From: Prosopocoilus inquinatus
Taxonomy: Eukaryota; Arthropoda; Insecta; Coleoptera; Lucanidae
Direction of reading: 5' to 3'
Assembly (NCBI GenBank): GCA_036172665.1
Contig: CM069877.1
Location: 10,064,501 to 10,128,500, forward strand
DNA length: 64,000 bases
Position 1 is the first letter of the stretch. Each line of letters opens with the position of its first letter. The notes under the pieces are model-generated. The model was not told where the DNA came from, did not search any database, and saw only the letters and a program-made list of their open reading frames with translations. This document shows positions 36,314-48,200 of the stretch, piece by piece. The position numbers were made by a program, and so were the translations under genes.

Positions 36314-36329
36314 CTCTGGAGCAGACCGC

Positions 36330-36900
36330 TGTCCCCTTAATTAATAAAGCCGCATGTCGACGCCGTTAATCCGCACCCACCGCAGCTATCAAACGCCGAC
36401 ATCATCAATCCGCCTTCGCCGCAGCCAATAAACCGCAGGTGCTCTGTTAATCCGTACACGCCGCACTCGACGCAGCCATCAAACCGCCGGTGATCCGTTA
36501 ATCCGCACTCGACGCAGCCATCAAACCACAGGTGCTGTTAACCCGTCGCCGCCCTTAAACCGCGCATTCCGTTATGCCGCGCCGCTAACCCGCCACCACC
36601 CACCGCCGCCGCCGATAAACCGCACGGAATGCTGCCGTCAAACCGCACGTGCCGCTATGCCGCGCCGCTATCCCGCCACCACCCACCGCCGCCGCCGACA
36701 AACCGCACGCGCCGTATTATTGCACGGCATGCCGCCGCCGCGCCGCTATCCCACCACCACCCGCAGCCACCGCCAAACTGCACGCGTCGCCGCCGCAAGC
36801 GCCATCGCCGCTAAGCCGCAAACGCCATCGCCGCTAAGCCGCACGCGCCGCGCCGTCCGCGACGACGGTTTAAAGCGCCCGCACGCGATCGGTAAAAATC
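36330..36900. repeat. GC-rich tandem array of CCGC/AAACCGC words
   Basis: Blocks such as CGCACTCGACGCAGCCATC, AAACCGCCGGTG, GTTAATCCGCAC and CCACCACCCACCGCCGCCGC recur with spacings of roughly 40-60 bp, with a longer near-copy pair at 36580-36640 and 36640-36700. GC content is far above the neighbours. The frames over it (36629-36814, 36649-36837, 36657-36962) exist in all three registers, which indicates composition, not coding. Confidence 0.75.
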
Positions 36901-37461
36901 GACGAGCCGGCTACAAAAAAAAAAAAAAAGACGAAGATTCCGGTGCTCGTCTTCATCTCTAGGCACCTAGAGATAACTCTCCATCGTCGCAACGACTACA
37001 GATGCAGCTGAAAGATGCACATCGGATATACAGCTGCTCCCGAGTCGCACGCACCACAGATAGTGTATCCCAAGGCGCACAACTACTAACGAGCGAGTTT
37101 CCGCTTCAGCGGACGGGTAACCATCGCACACAGTATGTGGGCGCGGCACCGGTTGCGGACAAGTCGGCCGGTTTTATAGCCCGAGGCGACGCAACTTGCT
37201 GCGACAGCCAAGCAGCGCCATCCATCGGCCTTTTCGAAAAACAACTTTCCCTAAACGTCAGTGGAACGAGTACGAGCGCTTTTTTAAAAACGAAACTTCT
37301 CACCTGGTTACGTTAGTAAAGGAAATCGTAGGAGTCTATTGATTTTCTTTTTTCTGCACATCTAAGGAGTCCCATTAAAAATAAAGTAAATAAAATTCCG
37401 AGAGCTAATAATAGCGTACGAACGAACGGCTGATGACGTAGGGCACAGAGTTGAAGGCCCT
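36901..37461. other. Non-repeated, moderately GC-rich region
   Basis: Contains a 104-codon plus-strand frame (37002-37316) and overlapping minus-strand frames. The predicted protein has no motif I recognise. It could be part of an exon, but nothing proves it. Confidence 0.35.
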
Positions 37462-37507
37462 CCTTCTTTCTTCTAAATTGGGAAATATTAATTATTGTCC
37501 AAATTTA
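37462..37507 (+). repeat. 46 bp direct repeat, left copy
   Basis: Starts CCTTCTTTCTTCTAAATTGG and ends TTATTGTCCAAATTTA. Identical, base for base, to 39425-39470 on the other side of the AGATGGCGC array. Both are preceded by CTGATGACG a short distance upstream (37431 and 39410). Confidence 0.95.
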
Positions 37508-39409
37508 TTGGTTCACTTTTTTAAGATAAAATTAAGGGATTTGGAATGTTTTTTTTTTAATTCGACTTAAAATAGTTTTTCCATTTGGCCAAGAGATGGT
37601 GCTTCAAATAACGATGATGCTTCGCGTTAAATTTATTTTTTCTTTAGCTGACAGACTTGAAAACGTCGGCGGTAGAAAATGTTTTAAATTTCAATCAAAA
37701 CGGTTCTTTCGTTTGGCCAAGAGATGGCGCATTAAATGTTAATGCCCCAGATGACGATGATGCTTCCTTTTAAATCACCTTTAGTTTCTTCTTTATTAAA
37801 ACGTAAATGAATAACTGTCTTTTAAGATGAGAGAAAAGAAAATGTTTTGTATTTCGACTGAAACAGTTCTTCCGTTTGGCCAAGGGATGGCGCATTAAAT
37901 GATGACGATAATGCTTCAGATGACGATGTTGCTTTCTTTTAAATTTCCTTTAGTTTTTCCTATATTAAAAAATTAATGAATAATTTTTTTTCAGCTGAGA
38001 GAGTTGAGAACGCCGGCAATGGAAAAGTTTTAAATTCCGACTAAAATAGTTCTTTCGTTTGGCCAAAAGATGGCGCACTAAATGATGATGATATCGCTTC
38101 CTTTAAATCTCCTCGAGTTTTCCTTCAAAATAATTTGTTATTAAAGATTGTTTAAGCTAAGATTAAACTATGAGTTGAGAACGTCGGTGATGAAATATTT
38201 GTTTTAAAATTCAACGAAAATACTTTTGTCCTTTAGCCAAGAGATGGCGCTCTAAATGATGAGGATGGTGCCTAGCTTTCCTTTGTTAAAAAATAATAGG
38301 AGTAATTTTTTGAAGGTGAAATCAAAAGAAAAGTTTTAAAATTTGAATGAAACGGTTTTCCCTTTTGGCCAAGAGATGGTGCACTAAATTATTAAGAGGA
38401 TAGTACTTCCTTCAAATTTGTTTTTGTTTCGTGAAAACAATTATTATTATTATTATTTTTTTTTCTAAAGTCAGGATTAGATGGTGTGAGATTTGGAAAC
38501 CTTAGCGTTGACGTACGTTTTAAAATTCAATTCATATCGTTGTCCCTTTTCGCCAAGAGATGGTGCTCTAAATGATGATGATGGTGCTTTCTTTAAATCT
38601 TCTCTAGCTTTCCATATTTAAAAAATAATATTTTTTAACGCTAAAATCAAAAGAAGAGTTTTCAAATTTGACTATAATAGTCTTACCTTTTGGTCAAGAG
38701 ATGGCGCTCTAAATGACGATGGTGACGGTGCTTCTTTTAAATCTCCTCTAGCTGCCCTTTGTTTAAAAAAAGAACAATATATTTTTTTTTTAATCTGAAA
38801 TCAAAGGAAAGATTTAATATACTGCTAGAACTGTTTTCCTTTTTGGCAAACAGATGGCGCACTAAATGAATAAGCGGATGGTGCCTCCTTTAAATTTGCT
38901 TTTGTTTTGTGAAAATACTTAGTTTTAAAAAAATCATCTTTTTTCCAAAAGTCAAGATTAGAAGATTGCAGATGTGGAAACCTCTGCGATGACGTACGTT
39001 TTAAAATTCTCCCTTTTGGCTCAGAGATGGCGCCCCGACTGATTCCTGACGCACTTTGATTCTACGTTTCCGATTTAAATTTGAACAGAAAATCGAAATC
39101 GCTTCTTGAATCGTCAAGGCGACCTTGATTTTTTTTTTTGGATAGATCAAGGACAAACGAGCGTAGAGATGGCGCTCTAAATAATTCGTCGGATACGTAA
39201 GTACGCCGGCAGCGCATTTCGTTTTGACTTTCGAATTCCAGAACAAAATAAAATTACAAAAATCAACGCAAAGGAAAAGGCGAAGTTATTGCTTGAAATG
39301 TCAACGCTGCTTCGCTCTTGAAGGAAACGAAACGTATTTCATTTTTCGTTAAGAGATGGCGCTCTTAATCAGCGTGTCATTTAGATTGTCAATTTAATTT
39401 TGAAAATAG
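37508..39409. repeat. Array built on AGATGGCGC, irregular 120-180 bp units
   Basis: The core GGCCAAGAGATGGCGCTCTA or a close variant appears near 37600, 37717, 37882, 38064, 38239, 38365, 38559, 38695, 38848, 39020, 39160 and 39350, each followed by AAATGATGATGATGGTGC-like words. The segment 39100-39390 is closely similar to the palindrome arm at 7060-7270 (GACAAACGAGCG, AGATGGCGCTCTAA, AAGGCGAAGTTATTGCTT). The rest matches the arm segment 6785-6845 (CAGTTTTCCCTTTAGGTC, AAGAGATGGCGCTCTAA). Confidence 0.9.
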
Positions 39410-39424
39410 GACTGATGACGGTCC

Positions 39425-39470
39425 CCTTCTTTCTTCTAAATTGGGAAATATTAATTATTGTCCAAATTTA
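39425..39470 (+). repeat. 46 bp direct repeat, right copy
   Basis: Perfect copy of 37462-37507. Together the two bracket the AGATGGCGC array. Confidence 0.95.
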
Positions 39471-39579
39471 TGTGTTATTATCATCCTGGAACAAAGCGAA
39501 GGAAAATTTAATTAGGTCCAGAGTCGCTTTGCAGAATTGTAAACGGCGATTACCATATGAAAAACGGAACACACTTCTA

Positions 39580-39640
39580 TACAGGGTAATCCCGAAACCG
39601 TTTCGGACAATTCCCTATATTAATTAAGGATCACCCTGTA
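39580..39640. mobile_element. 61 bp MITE, TACAGGGTAATCC ends (second copy at 44297-44357)
   Basis: TACAGGGTAATCCCGAAACC on the left and GGATCACCCTGTA on the right form an inverted pair, with ACCGTTTCGG inside. The same element, slightly changed, is at 44297-44357. It belongs to the TACAGGG end-type. Confidence 0.6.
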
Positions 39641-39778
39641 CATCCAAGCATACCATGGTATAACGCAACTAACTGCGTTAATTATTTATTTAATTTCGTG
39701 CAAGCTACAAACGTTGGAAGGGGTTTGAGGGTTCATTGCTGACGATATTTTCCTAATACAATCGATATCGTGTCTGAT

Positions 39779-39904
39779 TATACAGATTGAGTCATGCAAC
39801 TAGGGAGACGGTACGGTACAACTAAGCAGACGATGCGGTCTTGATGTGTTTGAAACGGAGATTCCGAACGCCTATCTACCTAGTTGCCAGATTCAATCTG
39901 TATA
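39779..39904. mobile_element. 126 bp MITE with TATACAGATTGA ends (second copy at 44445-44577)
   Basis: The left end TATACAGATTGAGTCATGC then AACTAGGGAG is matched by the inverted right end, read TATACAGATTGAATCTGGC then AACTAGGTAG. The second copy at 44445-44577 carries an extra AATATATGCG. Confidence 0.75.
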
Positions 39905-39932
39905 TGTATGCGTATAAATAAAAATGTTGCTG

Positions 39933-42900
39933 AGTTGCTTCACCGTTGCTTCATCGGCTCAGCAAAGTGCGCTCCTCATAAAATCAATTTCGTAAAATCT
40001 ACAAACGTTGGAAGGAGTCTGAGGCTTCATTGCTGATGATATTAGCCTAATTTACCCTGAGCTGAGTTATTCTCTAGCGATATCGACTCAGCAAAGTGCG
40101 TTTCGCATTAAATCAAATTTGTAACAATTTACACAATTCACACCACCGAGTCGACTCCCCTTCGATTTTATCGACTTAGTAAAGCGCACTCCACTTTGTT
40201 AAAATCGGCAAAGGCTGCTCCGACAATTTTTCGTTGCTGACAATTTACTGAACTGATTCCCTTTCATCATCGTCGCCTCAGAAAAGTGCTTTCCAGAAAA
40301 CCTTTTAATTGTCTGTGGTAACTTTGTGCACTTACGCTTAGGTGCGGTTTAACTGAGGCAGCCCCTCATTGCTGATTGTTTATTCAATTCACTCTGAGTC
40401 GCATCACCATATATATCATCGACTCAGTAAAGTGCGCTCTTCATAAAGTCCTCATAAAATCAACTCCGTAAAATCTGCAAAGGTTGGAAGGGGTCTTAGA
40501 CGGTCTGAGGCTTCATTGCTAATGATTTGCCTAATTTACTCTGAGTTGATTGATTATTCTCTTGCGATATCGTCGACTCAGCAAAATGCGCTCCGCATTA
40601 AGTCAACTTCGTGAAAATCTGTAAAGACTAATTCTACAATTCTTCTTTGCTGATAATTTACTGAATTGATTCTCTTTCAACATCGTCAACTCAGTAAAGT
40701 GCGTTCCACAAGACCTTTTCGATTTATGTGGTACTTTTTGTGCACCTAAACTTAGGTGCGGTTTAACTGAGGCAGCCCCTCATTGCTGATTATTTATTCA
40801 ATTCACGCTGAGTTGCTTCACCGTAGATATCATCGGCTCAGCAAAGTGCGGTCCTCATAAAATCAACTCCGTAAGTTCTACAAAGGTTGGAAGGGGTCTG
40901 AAACGGTCTGAGCTTCATTACTAATGATTTGCCAAATTTTCGCTGAGTTGATTGATTATTCTCTTGCGATATCGTCGACTCAGCAAAGTGCGCTCCGCAT
41001 TAAGTCATCTTTATGGCAATTTACACAATTCTTAAACTTAGGTGCGGTTTAACTGAGGCAGCCCCTCATTGCTGATTATTTATTCAATTCACGCTGAGTT
41101 GCTTCACCGTAGATATCAACTCCGTAAGTTCTGCAAAGGTTGAAAGGGGTCTGAAACGGTCTGAGCTTCATTACTAATGATTTGCCAAATTTACGCTGAG
41201 TTGATTGATTATTCTCTTGCGATATCGTCGACTCAGCAAAGTGCGCTCCGCATTAAGTCATCTTTAAGGCGATTTACACAATTCACACCGTCCCGACTCA
41301 TTATCGATTTTACCGACTCAGTAAATTGCGCTACACTTCCTGAAAATCTGCAAAGGCTGAATCGACAACTCTTCGTTACTGGCAATTTACTGAATTCATT
41401 CTCTTTCATCAATATCGACTCACAATCAGTAAAGTGCGCTCCTCATGAAGTCAACTTCGTGAAAATCTGTAAAGACTAATTCGACAACCCTTCTTTGCTG
41501 ATAATTTACTGAATTGATTCTCTTTCATCATTATCAACTCAGTAAAGTGCGTTACACAAGACCTTTTCGATTTATGTGGTACTTTTTTGTGCACTTACAC
41601 TTAGGTACGGTTTACTGAGATATCTCCTCATTGTTCATTGATTATTTATTCAATTCACACTGAGTTGCTTCACCGTAGATATCATCGACTCAGCAAAGTG
41701 CGCTCCTCATAAAGTTAACTCCGCAAAATCTGCAACGGTTGGAAGGGGTCTGAGGCGGTCTGACGCTTCATTGCTCACGATTTGCCTCATTTACACTGAG
41801 TTGATTCTCTTTAGTTATCATCGATTCAGCAAAGTACGCTTCATAAGACTTTATCCTTTTTCTCAGATTTTGTGTACTTAGTTCAATACATACTAAGTTG
41901 CTTCGCCATCGGTATTATCAACTCAGCAAAGTCCGCTTTTCATAAAGTCAACTCCATGAAAATCTGCAAACACCGAACGGGCAACCTTTCGTTGCTGTTG
42001 ATTTACTTAACTGACACTAAGTTAATTGTATTTTGTCGTCGTCGAATCAGCAAAGTACGTTTCAAAAGACATTTTCGTTTTCTCAGGATCTTTTTGTGCA
42101 CTTTATCAAGACAGCCTGATTATTTACTCAATTAACGGTGAGTGGAATCATTGTTAATATCATCAACTCAGCAAAGTGCGCTCCTCATGAAGTCAATTCC
42201 GGGAAAATCAGGAAAGGTTGGTTCGAGGGACTGAGGGTTACGCTTCGTTGCTGATGATTTATTTAATTCAAACTGAATTGGTTTTCTTTTGTTAACGTCC
42301 GCTCAGCAAATTGCGCTGCACTGCTTATGAAGCCAATTTCGTGAAAATCTAAAACGCTGGACTGGTTCCAAAAACATTTAGCGTTTCGTACATTTATGCT
42401 GAGAGGGGTTGTCCTGAGGCAACTCTTTACTGTTGATGATTTATTTAACTCATGCAGAGCTGATTTTCTTTACTCATCGACAACTCAGCAAAGTGCGTTG
42501 GCTTAAGAAGTTAACTTCGTGAAACTTTTGAAACGTTTCCAAACGGAACCAAAAACACTCAGCGTTTCGTACATTTACACTGAGGAGGGCTTTCCTGAGG
42601 CAAATCTACATTGCTGATGATTTGCTTAACTCATACTGAGTTGATTCTCGTTCGTCATCGACGACTCAGCAAAGTGCGCTGCTTATGTAGTCAACTTCGT
42701 GAAAATCTGCAAACGCTGAACTGGTTCCAAAAACACTTAGCGTTTCATACATTTATACTGAGGTGGGTTGTCCCGAGGCAACTCTGTACTGCTGATGATT
42801 TATCTAACTCATACAGAGCTGATTTTCTTTACTCATCGACGACTCAGCAAAGTGCGTTGGCTTAAGAAGTTAACTTCGTGAAAATTTTGAAACGTTACCA

Positions 42901-44285
42901 AACGGGTCCAAAAACACACGCTTTCCTGAGGCAAATCTACGTTGCTGATGATTTGCTTAACTCATACTGAGCTGATTCTCTTTCGTTATCGGCGACTCAG
43001 CAAAGTGCGCTGCTTATGTAGTCAACTTCGTGAAAATATGCAAAGGCTTGACAGGGTCCAGACACACTCAGCGTTTTGTACCTGCACACTGAAGTAGGCT
43101 TCCTGAGGCGCCTCTACTGATCATTATTTTTCTTTATCGTCGACTCAGCAAAGTGCTAATGAAGTCGCCTTCGTGAAAATCGGTAAACGCTGGACGATTT
43201 ACACAAGTCACACCGACTCGACTCATTATCGATTTTACCGACTCAGTAAATTGCGCTACACTTCCTGAAAATCTGCAAAGGCCGAATCGACAACTCTTCG
43301 TTACTGGCAATTTACTGAGTTCATTCTCTTTTATCGATATCGACTCACAATCAGTAAAGTGCGCTCCTATGAAGTCAACTTCGTGAAAATCTGTAAAGAC
43401 TAATTCGACAACCCTTCTTTGCTGATAATTTACTGAATTGATTCTCTTTCATCATCGTCAACTCAGTAAAGTGCGTTCCACAAGACCTTTTCGATTTATG
43501 TGGTACTTTTTTGTGCACTTAAACTTGCGGTTTAACTGAGGCAGTCCCTCATTGCTGATTATATATTGAATTCACGCTGAGTTGCTTCACCGTAGATATC
43601 ATTGGCTCAGCAAAGTGCGCTCTTCATAAAGTCAATTTCGTAAAATCTACGAAGGTCTGCGGCAGTCCTGAGGCTAATGACTTGCCTAATTTACCTCATA
43701 AAGTCAACTCCGTAAACTCTGCAAAGGTTGGAACTTGTCTGAGGTTTCATTGCTGAAGATTTGCCTAATTTACTCCGAGTTGATTTTCTTTCATTATATT
43801 CGGTTCGGCAAAGTGCTCTCCATAAGACCTTTCCCTTTTCTTTAGATTGTTGTTGCACTTACATTTAGGTGCACCTCATTTCTGATTATTATTATTACTT
43901 CAATACACACTGAGTTGCTTCATTATTAATTATCAACTCAGCAAAGTCCGCGCTTCTCATAAAGCCAGTTCCATGAAAATCTGCGGAGGCCGAACCGGCA
44001 ATTCTCCGTTGCTGATGATTTACTTAACCGATACTGAGTCAATGGTATTTCGTCATATCGTGACTCAGCAAAGTACGCTTCAAAAGACATATTCGTTCTC
44101 TCAGGTTCTTTTTGTGCACTTTGCACTTAGCTGCGCTTTCCTGAAACGGCCTGAGCCAATTAACGATGAGTTGATTCACTGTTAATACCATCGACTCAGC
44201 AAAGTGCATTCCTCATCAAGTGTCAACTCCGTGAAAATCAGCAAAGGTTGGACCGGGGCCGAGGCGGCGCTTCGTTGTAGATGAT
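39933..44285. repeat. Satellite built on GACTCAGCAAAGTGCG (first block)
   Basis: The box TCGACTCAGCAAAGTGCGCT or a close variant appears every 90-150 bp, for example near 39957, 40087, 40424, 40572, 40689, 40831 and 40976. Recurrent companions are TCAACTTCGTGAAAATCTGC, AAAGGTTGGAAGGGGTCTGAG, GCTTCATTGCTGATGATTT and CACTGAGTTGATTCTCTTT. Units fall into at least three sub-types: one with TGTGCACTTACACTTAGGTG, one with GAATCGACAACTCTTCGTT, one with GGTTCCAAAAACACTTAGCG. The array shows higher-order order and long internal duplications. All frames here are short readings of the repeat. Confidence 0.95.
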
Positions 44286-44606
44286 TCACACTTCTATACA
44301 GAGTAATCCCGAAACCGTTTCGGATGATTCCCTTTATTAATTAAGGATCACCCAGTACATCCAAGCATGCGATGGTATAACGCAACTAACTGCGTTAATT
44401 ATTTATTTAATTTCATGCCTAATACAATCGCTATCGTGTCTGATTATACATATTGAGTCACGCAACTAGGGAGACGGTACGGGACAACTAAATAGACAGT
44501 CTTGATGTGTTTGAAACGGTAATATATGCGGAGATTCCGAACGCCTTTCTACCTAGTTGCCGGATTCAATCTGTATATGTATGCGTGTAAATAAAAGTGT
44601 TGAATC
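44286..44606 (+). repeat. Direct repeat block, right copy
   Basis: Second copy of 39569-39932, without the 43-base satellite fragment. It separates the first satellite block from the GC-rich island. Confidence 0.9.
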
Positions 44607-45290
44607 GAGAGAGTCGTAGGACTCTGTGTGTATAAATCATCGAGCCAACAATTGGCCAATCACAACAGACAATGGACGGACGTCTCAGTAAATTTATGTC
44701 CGTCGCACTCATTCTGCCAATCTATTATCTCACACCTCCTCCTCCCAGGCAGCCGTAAACTACTTACCTACCGAGTGCGATCTATCAAAAAGGATATTAG
44801 TTTCTCGCGGTGCAACCTTGGCGGTGTAAAAATTTCCGCAAAGAGATCGGCTCTTACGTAAGCCGTGCGCTACCACCGGCTGCGCTTCGCTTGGCTCGAC
44901 GTTCGCTCGTCGCAGTCGCTCCGGTAGGGGCCCGCCGCTCCGGACAAGGACGCACGGAGGCTCCGTGCGGCGATCGGAGCGCGGCGCGAGGGACTAGATG
45001 GCCCGCGAAGCGTGACAACATAATCAATGTAAGGCGAAAAGAAGAAAACGGGGCCAGAGAATTGAAATTATGATCGTTATTAATTGGCCGCAACGAAAAC
45101 CTGCGGGACGAATGGAGGCGGGACGGGATGGGACGGGGTGCACACTTCTTTTAATTAAACCTTTTCTTTTTGCAAAATGCACATATTAGAATAACCAAAA
45201 GGTATGGTTTGCGCAGATTTAGAGAAAGGATTCGAAACGATCAAATAAGGAAGTTACTTTTTATTTAAAACCTCCTAAACACTTCTCTTT
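44607..45290. other. Non-satellite island within the satellite, partly GC-rich
   Basis: The stretch has no satellite box. From 44860 to 45010 it is strongly GC-rich (GGCTCGACGTTCGCTCG, GGGGCCCGCCGCTCCGG) and has a perfect hairpin, CGCACGGA, GGC, TCCGTGCG (44951-44969). A CCAAT-type word in both orientations is at 44650 (AATTGGCCAATC). Frames of 77-87 codons exist on both strands and resemble nothing I know. It may be a captured fragment of single-copy or element DNA. Confidence 0.5.
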
Positions 45291-48200
45291 TTGCTATACT
45301 TACAGCTATTTAAGTGCATTTTCCTGAGGCCACCCTCCATTTCTCAGTGTTTGGTCAATTTACATCGACTCAATTATCTATCGATATCGTCCACTCAGCA
45401 AAGTGCGCGGTCGAATCCAAGAACATTCGGCGTTTTTTACATTTTTACTGAGCTGAGGTAACTCTACGTTGCTGACGACTTACTTACTTAATTCACATTG
45501 AGTTGATTGATTCTCTTTTGATATCACCGACTCAGCAAAGAGGGCTCCTCATTAAGTCAACTTTGTAATAATCAGTAAAGCACGCTCCTCAAGAAGTCAA
45601 CTTCGAGAAAATCAGCAAACACTGAATCGACAACTCTTCGTTGGCGACAATTCACTGAATTAATTCTCTTCTTGATTCATCATCGTCGACTCAGCAAAGT
45701 ACCTTCCATAAGACCTCTGATACTTTTTTGTACAATTATACTTAGGTGCGGTTTACTGAGGCAGCCTCTCATTGCTGATTATTTATTCAACTCACGCTGT
45801 GCTGCTCCACCGTAGGTATCATCGACTCAGCAAAGTGTGCTCCTCATAAAATCAATTCCATAAAATCTACAAACGTTGGAAGGGGTCTGAGGCTTCATTG
45901 TTGATGATATTAGCTTAATTTACCCTGAGCTGAGTTATTCTCTCGCGATAACATCAACTCAGCAAAGTGCGTTTCGCATTAAATCAAATCTGTAACAATT
46001 TACACAATTCACACCACCGAAACGACTCACTATCGATTTTACCGACTCAGTAAAGTGCGCGCCACGTTGTGAAAATCTGCAAAGCTTAATTCGATAACTG
46101 ACAACTCTTCGTTGCTGAAAATTCACTGAATTGATTTTCTTGATTCATCATCGTCGACTCAGCAAAGTACCTTCCACAGAACCTTTTCTTTTTCTCTGAT
46201 ACTTTTTTGTACATTTATACTTAGGTGCGGTTTACCGAGGCAGCCTCTCATTGCTGATTATTTATTCAATTCACGCTGAGTTGCTGTACCATAGGTATCA
46301 TCGACTCAGCAAAGTGCGCTCCTCATAAAATGAATTCCATAAAACCTACAAACGTTGGAATGGGTCTTAGGCTTCATTGCTGATGATATTTGCCTAATTT
46401 ACCCTGAATTGCTTAATTATTCTCTTGCGATATCATCGACTAAGCAAAGTGCGTTTCACATTAAATCAAATTTGTACAATTCACACCACCGAGTCGACTT
46501 TATCGATTTTACCGACTCAGTAAAGTGAATCGACATATCTTCGTTGCTGACAATTTGCTGAATTGATTCTCTTTCATCATCGTCGACTCAGAAAACTGCG
46601 TTCCACAAGACTTCTACTTTTTCTCTGTGTACTTACACTTAGCTGAGATAGTTTACTGATTTGCTGATAATTTGCACTGAGTTGATTGATTATTCTTTTG
46701 CGATATTGTTGACTCAGCAAAATGTGCTCCGCATTAAGTCAACTTTGTCACAATTTACACAATTCACACCACCGAGTCGACTTTATCGATTTTACCGACT
46801 CAGTAAAGTGAATCGACATCTCTTCTTTGCTGACAATTTGCTGAATTGATTCTCTTTCATCATCGTTGACTCAGAAAACTGCGTTCCACAAGACTTCTAC
46901 TTTTTCCCTGTGCACTTACACTTAGCTGCGTTAGTTTACTGATTTGCTGATAATTTACACTGAGTTGATTGATTATTCTTTTGCGATATCGTCGACTCAG
47001 CAAAGTACGCTCCGCATTAAGTCAATTTTGTCCCTATTTACACAATTCACACCACCGAGTCGACTCACTGTCGATTTTACCGACTCAGTAAAGTGCGCTC
47101 CACTTCGTGAGAATCTGCAATGCTCCAATCGATAACTGACAACTCTTCGTTGCTGACAATTTACTGAGTTCGTTCTCTTTCATCAATGTCGACCCACAAT
47201 CAGTAAAGTGCGCTCCTCATGAAGACAGTCAACTTCGTGAATGTTGGCATATACTGAATCGATAACTCTTCGTTGCTGACCGTTTACTGAACTGGTTCTC
47301 TTTCATCTTCATCGACTCAGCAAAGTGTGTCCCACAAGACCTTTTCGATTTTTGTGGTATTTTTTTGTGCATTTACACTTAGGTGCGGTTTACTGAGGCA
47401 GCCCCTCATTAATGATTATTTATTGAATTCACGCTGAGTTGCTTCACCGTAGATATCATCGGCTCAGCAAAGTGCGCTCCGCATTAAGTCATCTTTATGT
47501 CGATTTACACAAGTCATACCTACTCGACTCATTATCGATTTTACCGACTCAGTAAATTGCGCTACACTACCTGAAAATCCGCAGCAAAGGCTGAATCGAC
47601 AACTCTTCGTTACTGGCAATTTACTGAGTTCATGCTCTTTCATCGATATCGACTCACAATCAGTAAAGTGCGCTCCTCATGAAGTTAACTTCGTGAAAAT
47701 CTGTAAAGATTATTAATTCGACAACTCTTCTTTGCTGATAATTTACCGAAATTATTCTCTTTCATCATCGTCAACTCAGCAAAGTGCGTTCCACAAGACG
47801 TTTTCGATTTCTGTGGTATTTTCTTGTGCACTTACACTTAGGTGCAGTTTACTGAGGCAGCCCCTCGTTGCTGATTATTTATTAAATTCACGCTGAGTTG
47901 CTTCACCGTAGATATCATCGACTCAGCAAAGCGCGCTCCTCACATAGTCAACTCCGCAAAATCTGCAACGGTTGGAAGGGGTCTGAGGTGGTCTGATGCT
48001 TCATTGCTCACGATTTGCCTCATTTACACTGAGTTGATTCTCTTTAGTTATCATCGATTCAGCAAAGTACGCTCCATAAGACTTTATCCTTTTTCTCAGA
48101 TTTTTGTATACTTACTCTTAGGTATGCTCTCCCGAGACAGTCCCTCATTACTAATTATTAGTTCAATACATACTGAGTTGCTTCGCCATCGGTATTATCA

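Larger units (their letters stand above)
39569..39932 (+). repeat. Direct repeat block, left copy, holding two small TIR elements
   Basis: Matches 44286-44606 in order and orientation: CACTTCTATACAGGGTAATC, GTATAACGCAACTAACTGCG, TTAATTATTTATTTAATTTC, AATACAATCGATATCGTGTC and TGTATATGTATGCG are shared. This copy has about 43 extra bases (39706-39749) that are a fragment of the neighbouring satellite unit (ACAAACGTTGGAAGGGG, TTCATTGCTGACGATATT). Confidence 0.9.

Noticed and set aside
39569..44606. The two direct repeat blocks as LTRs of a retrotransposon
   Set aside because: No TG/CA termini, no promoter or primer-binding signals, and the 4.3 kb between them is pure satellite without coding sequence.
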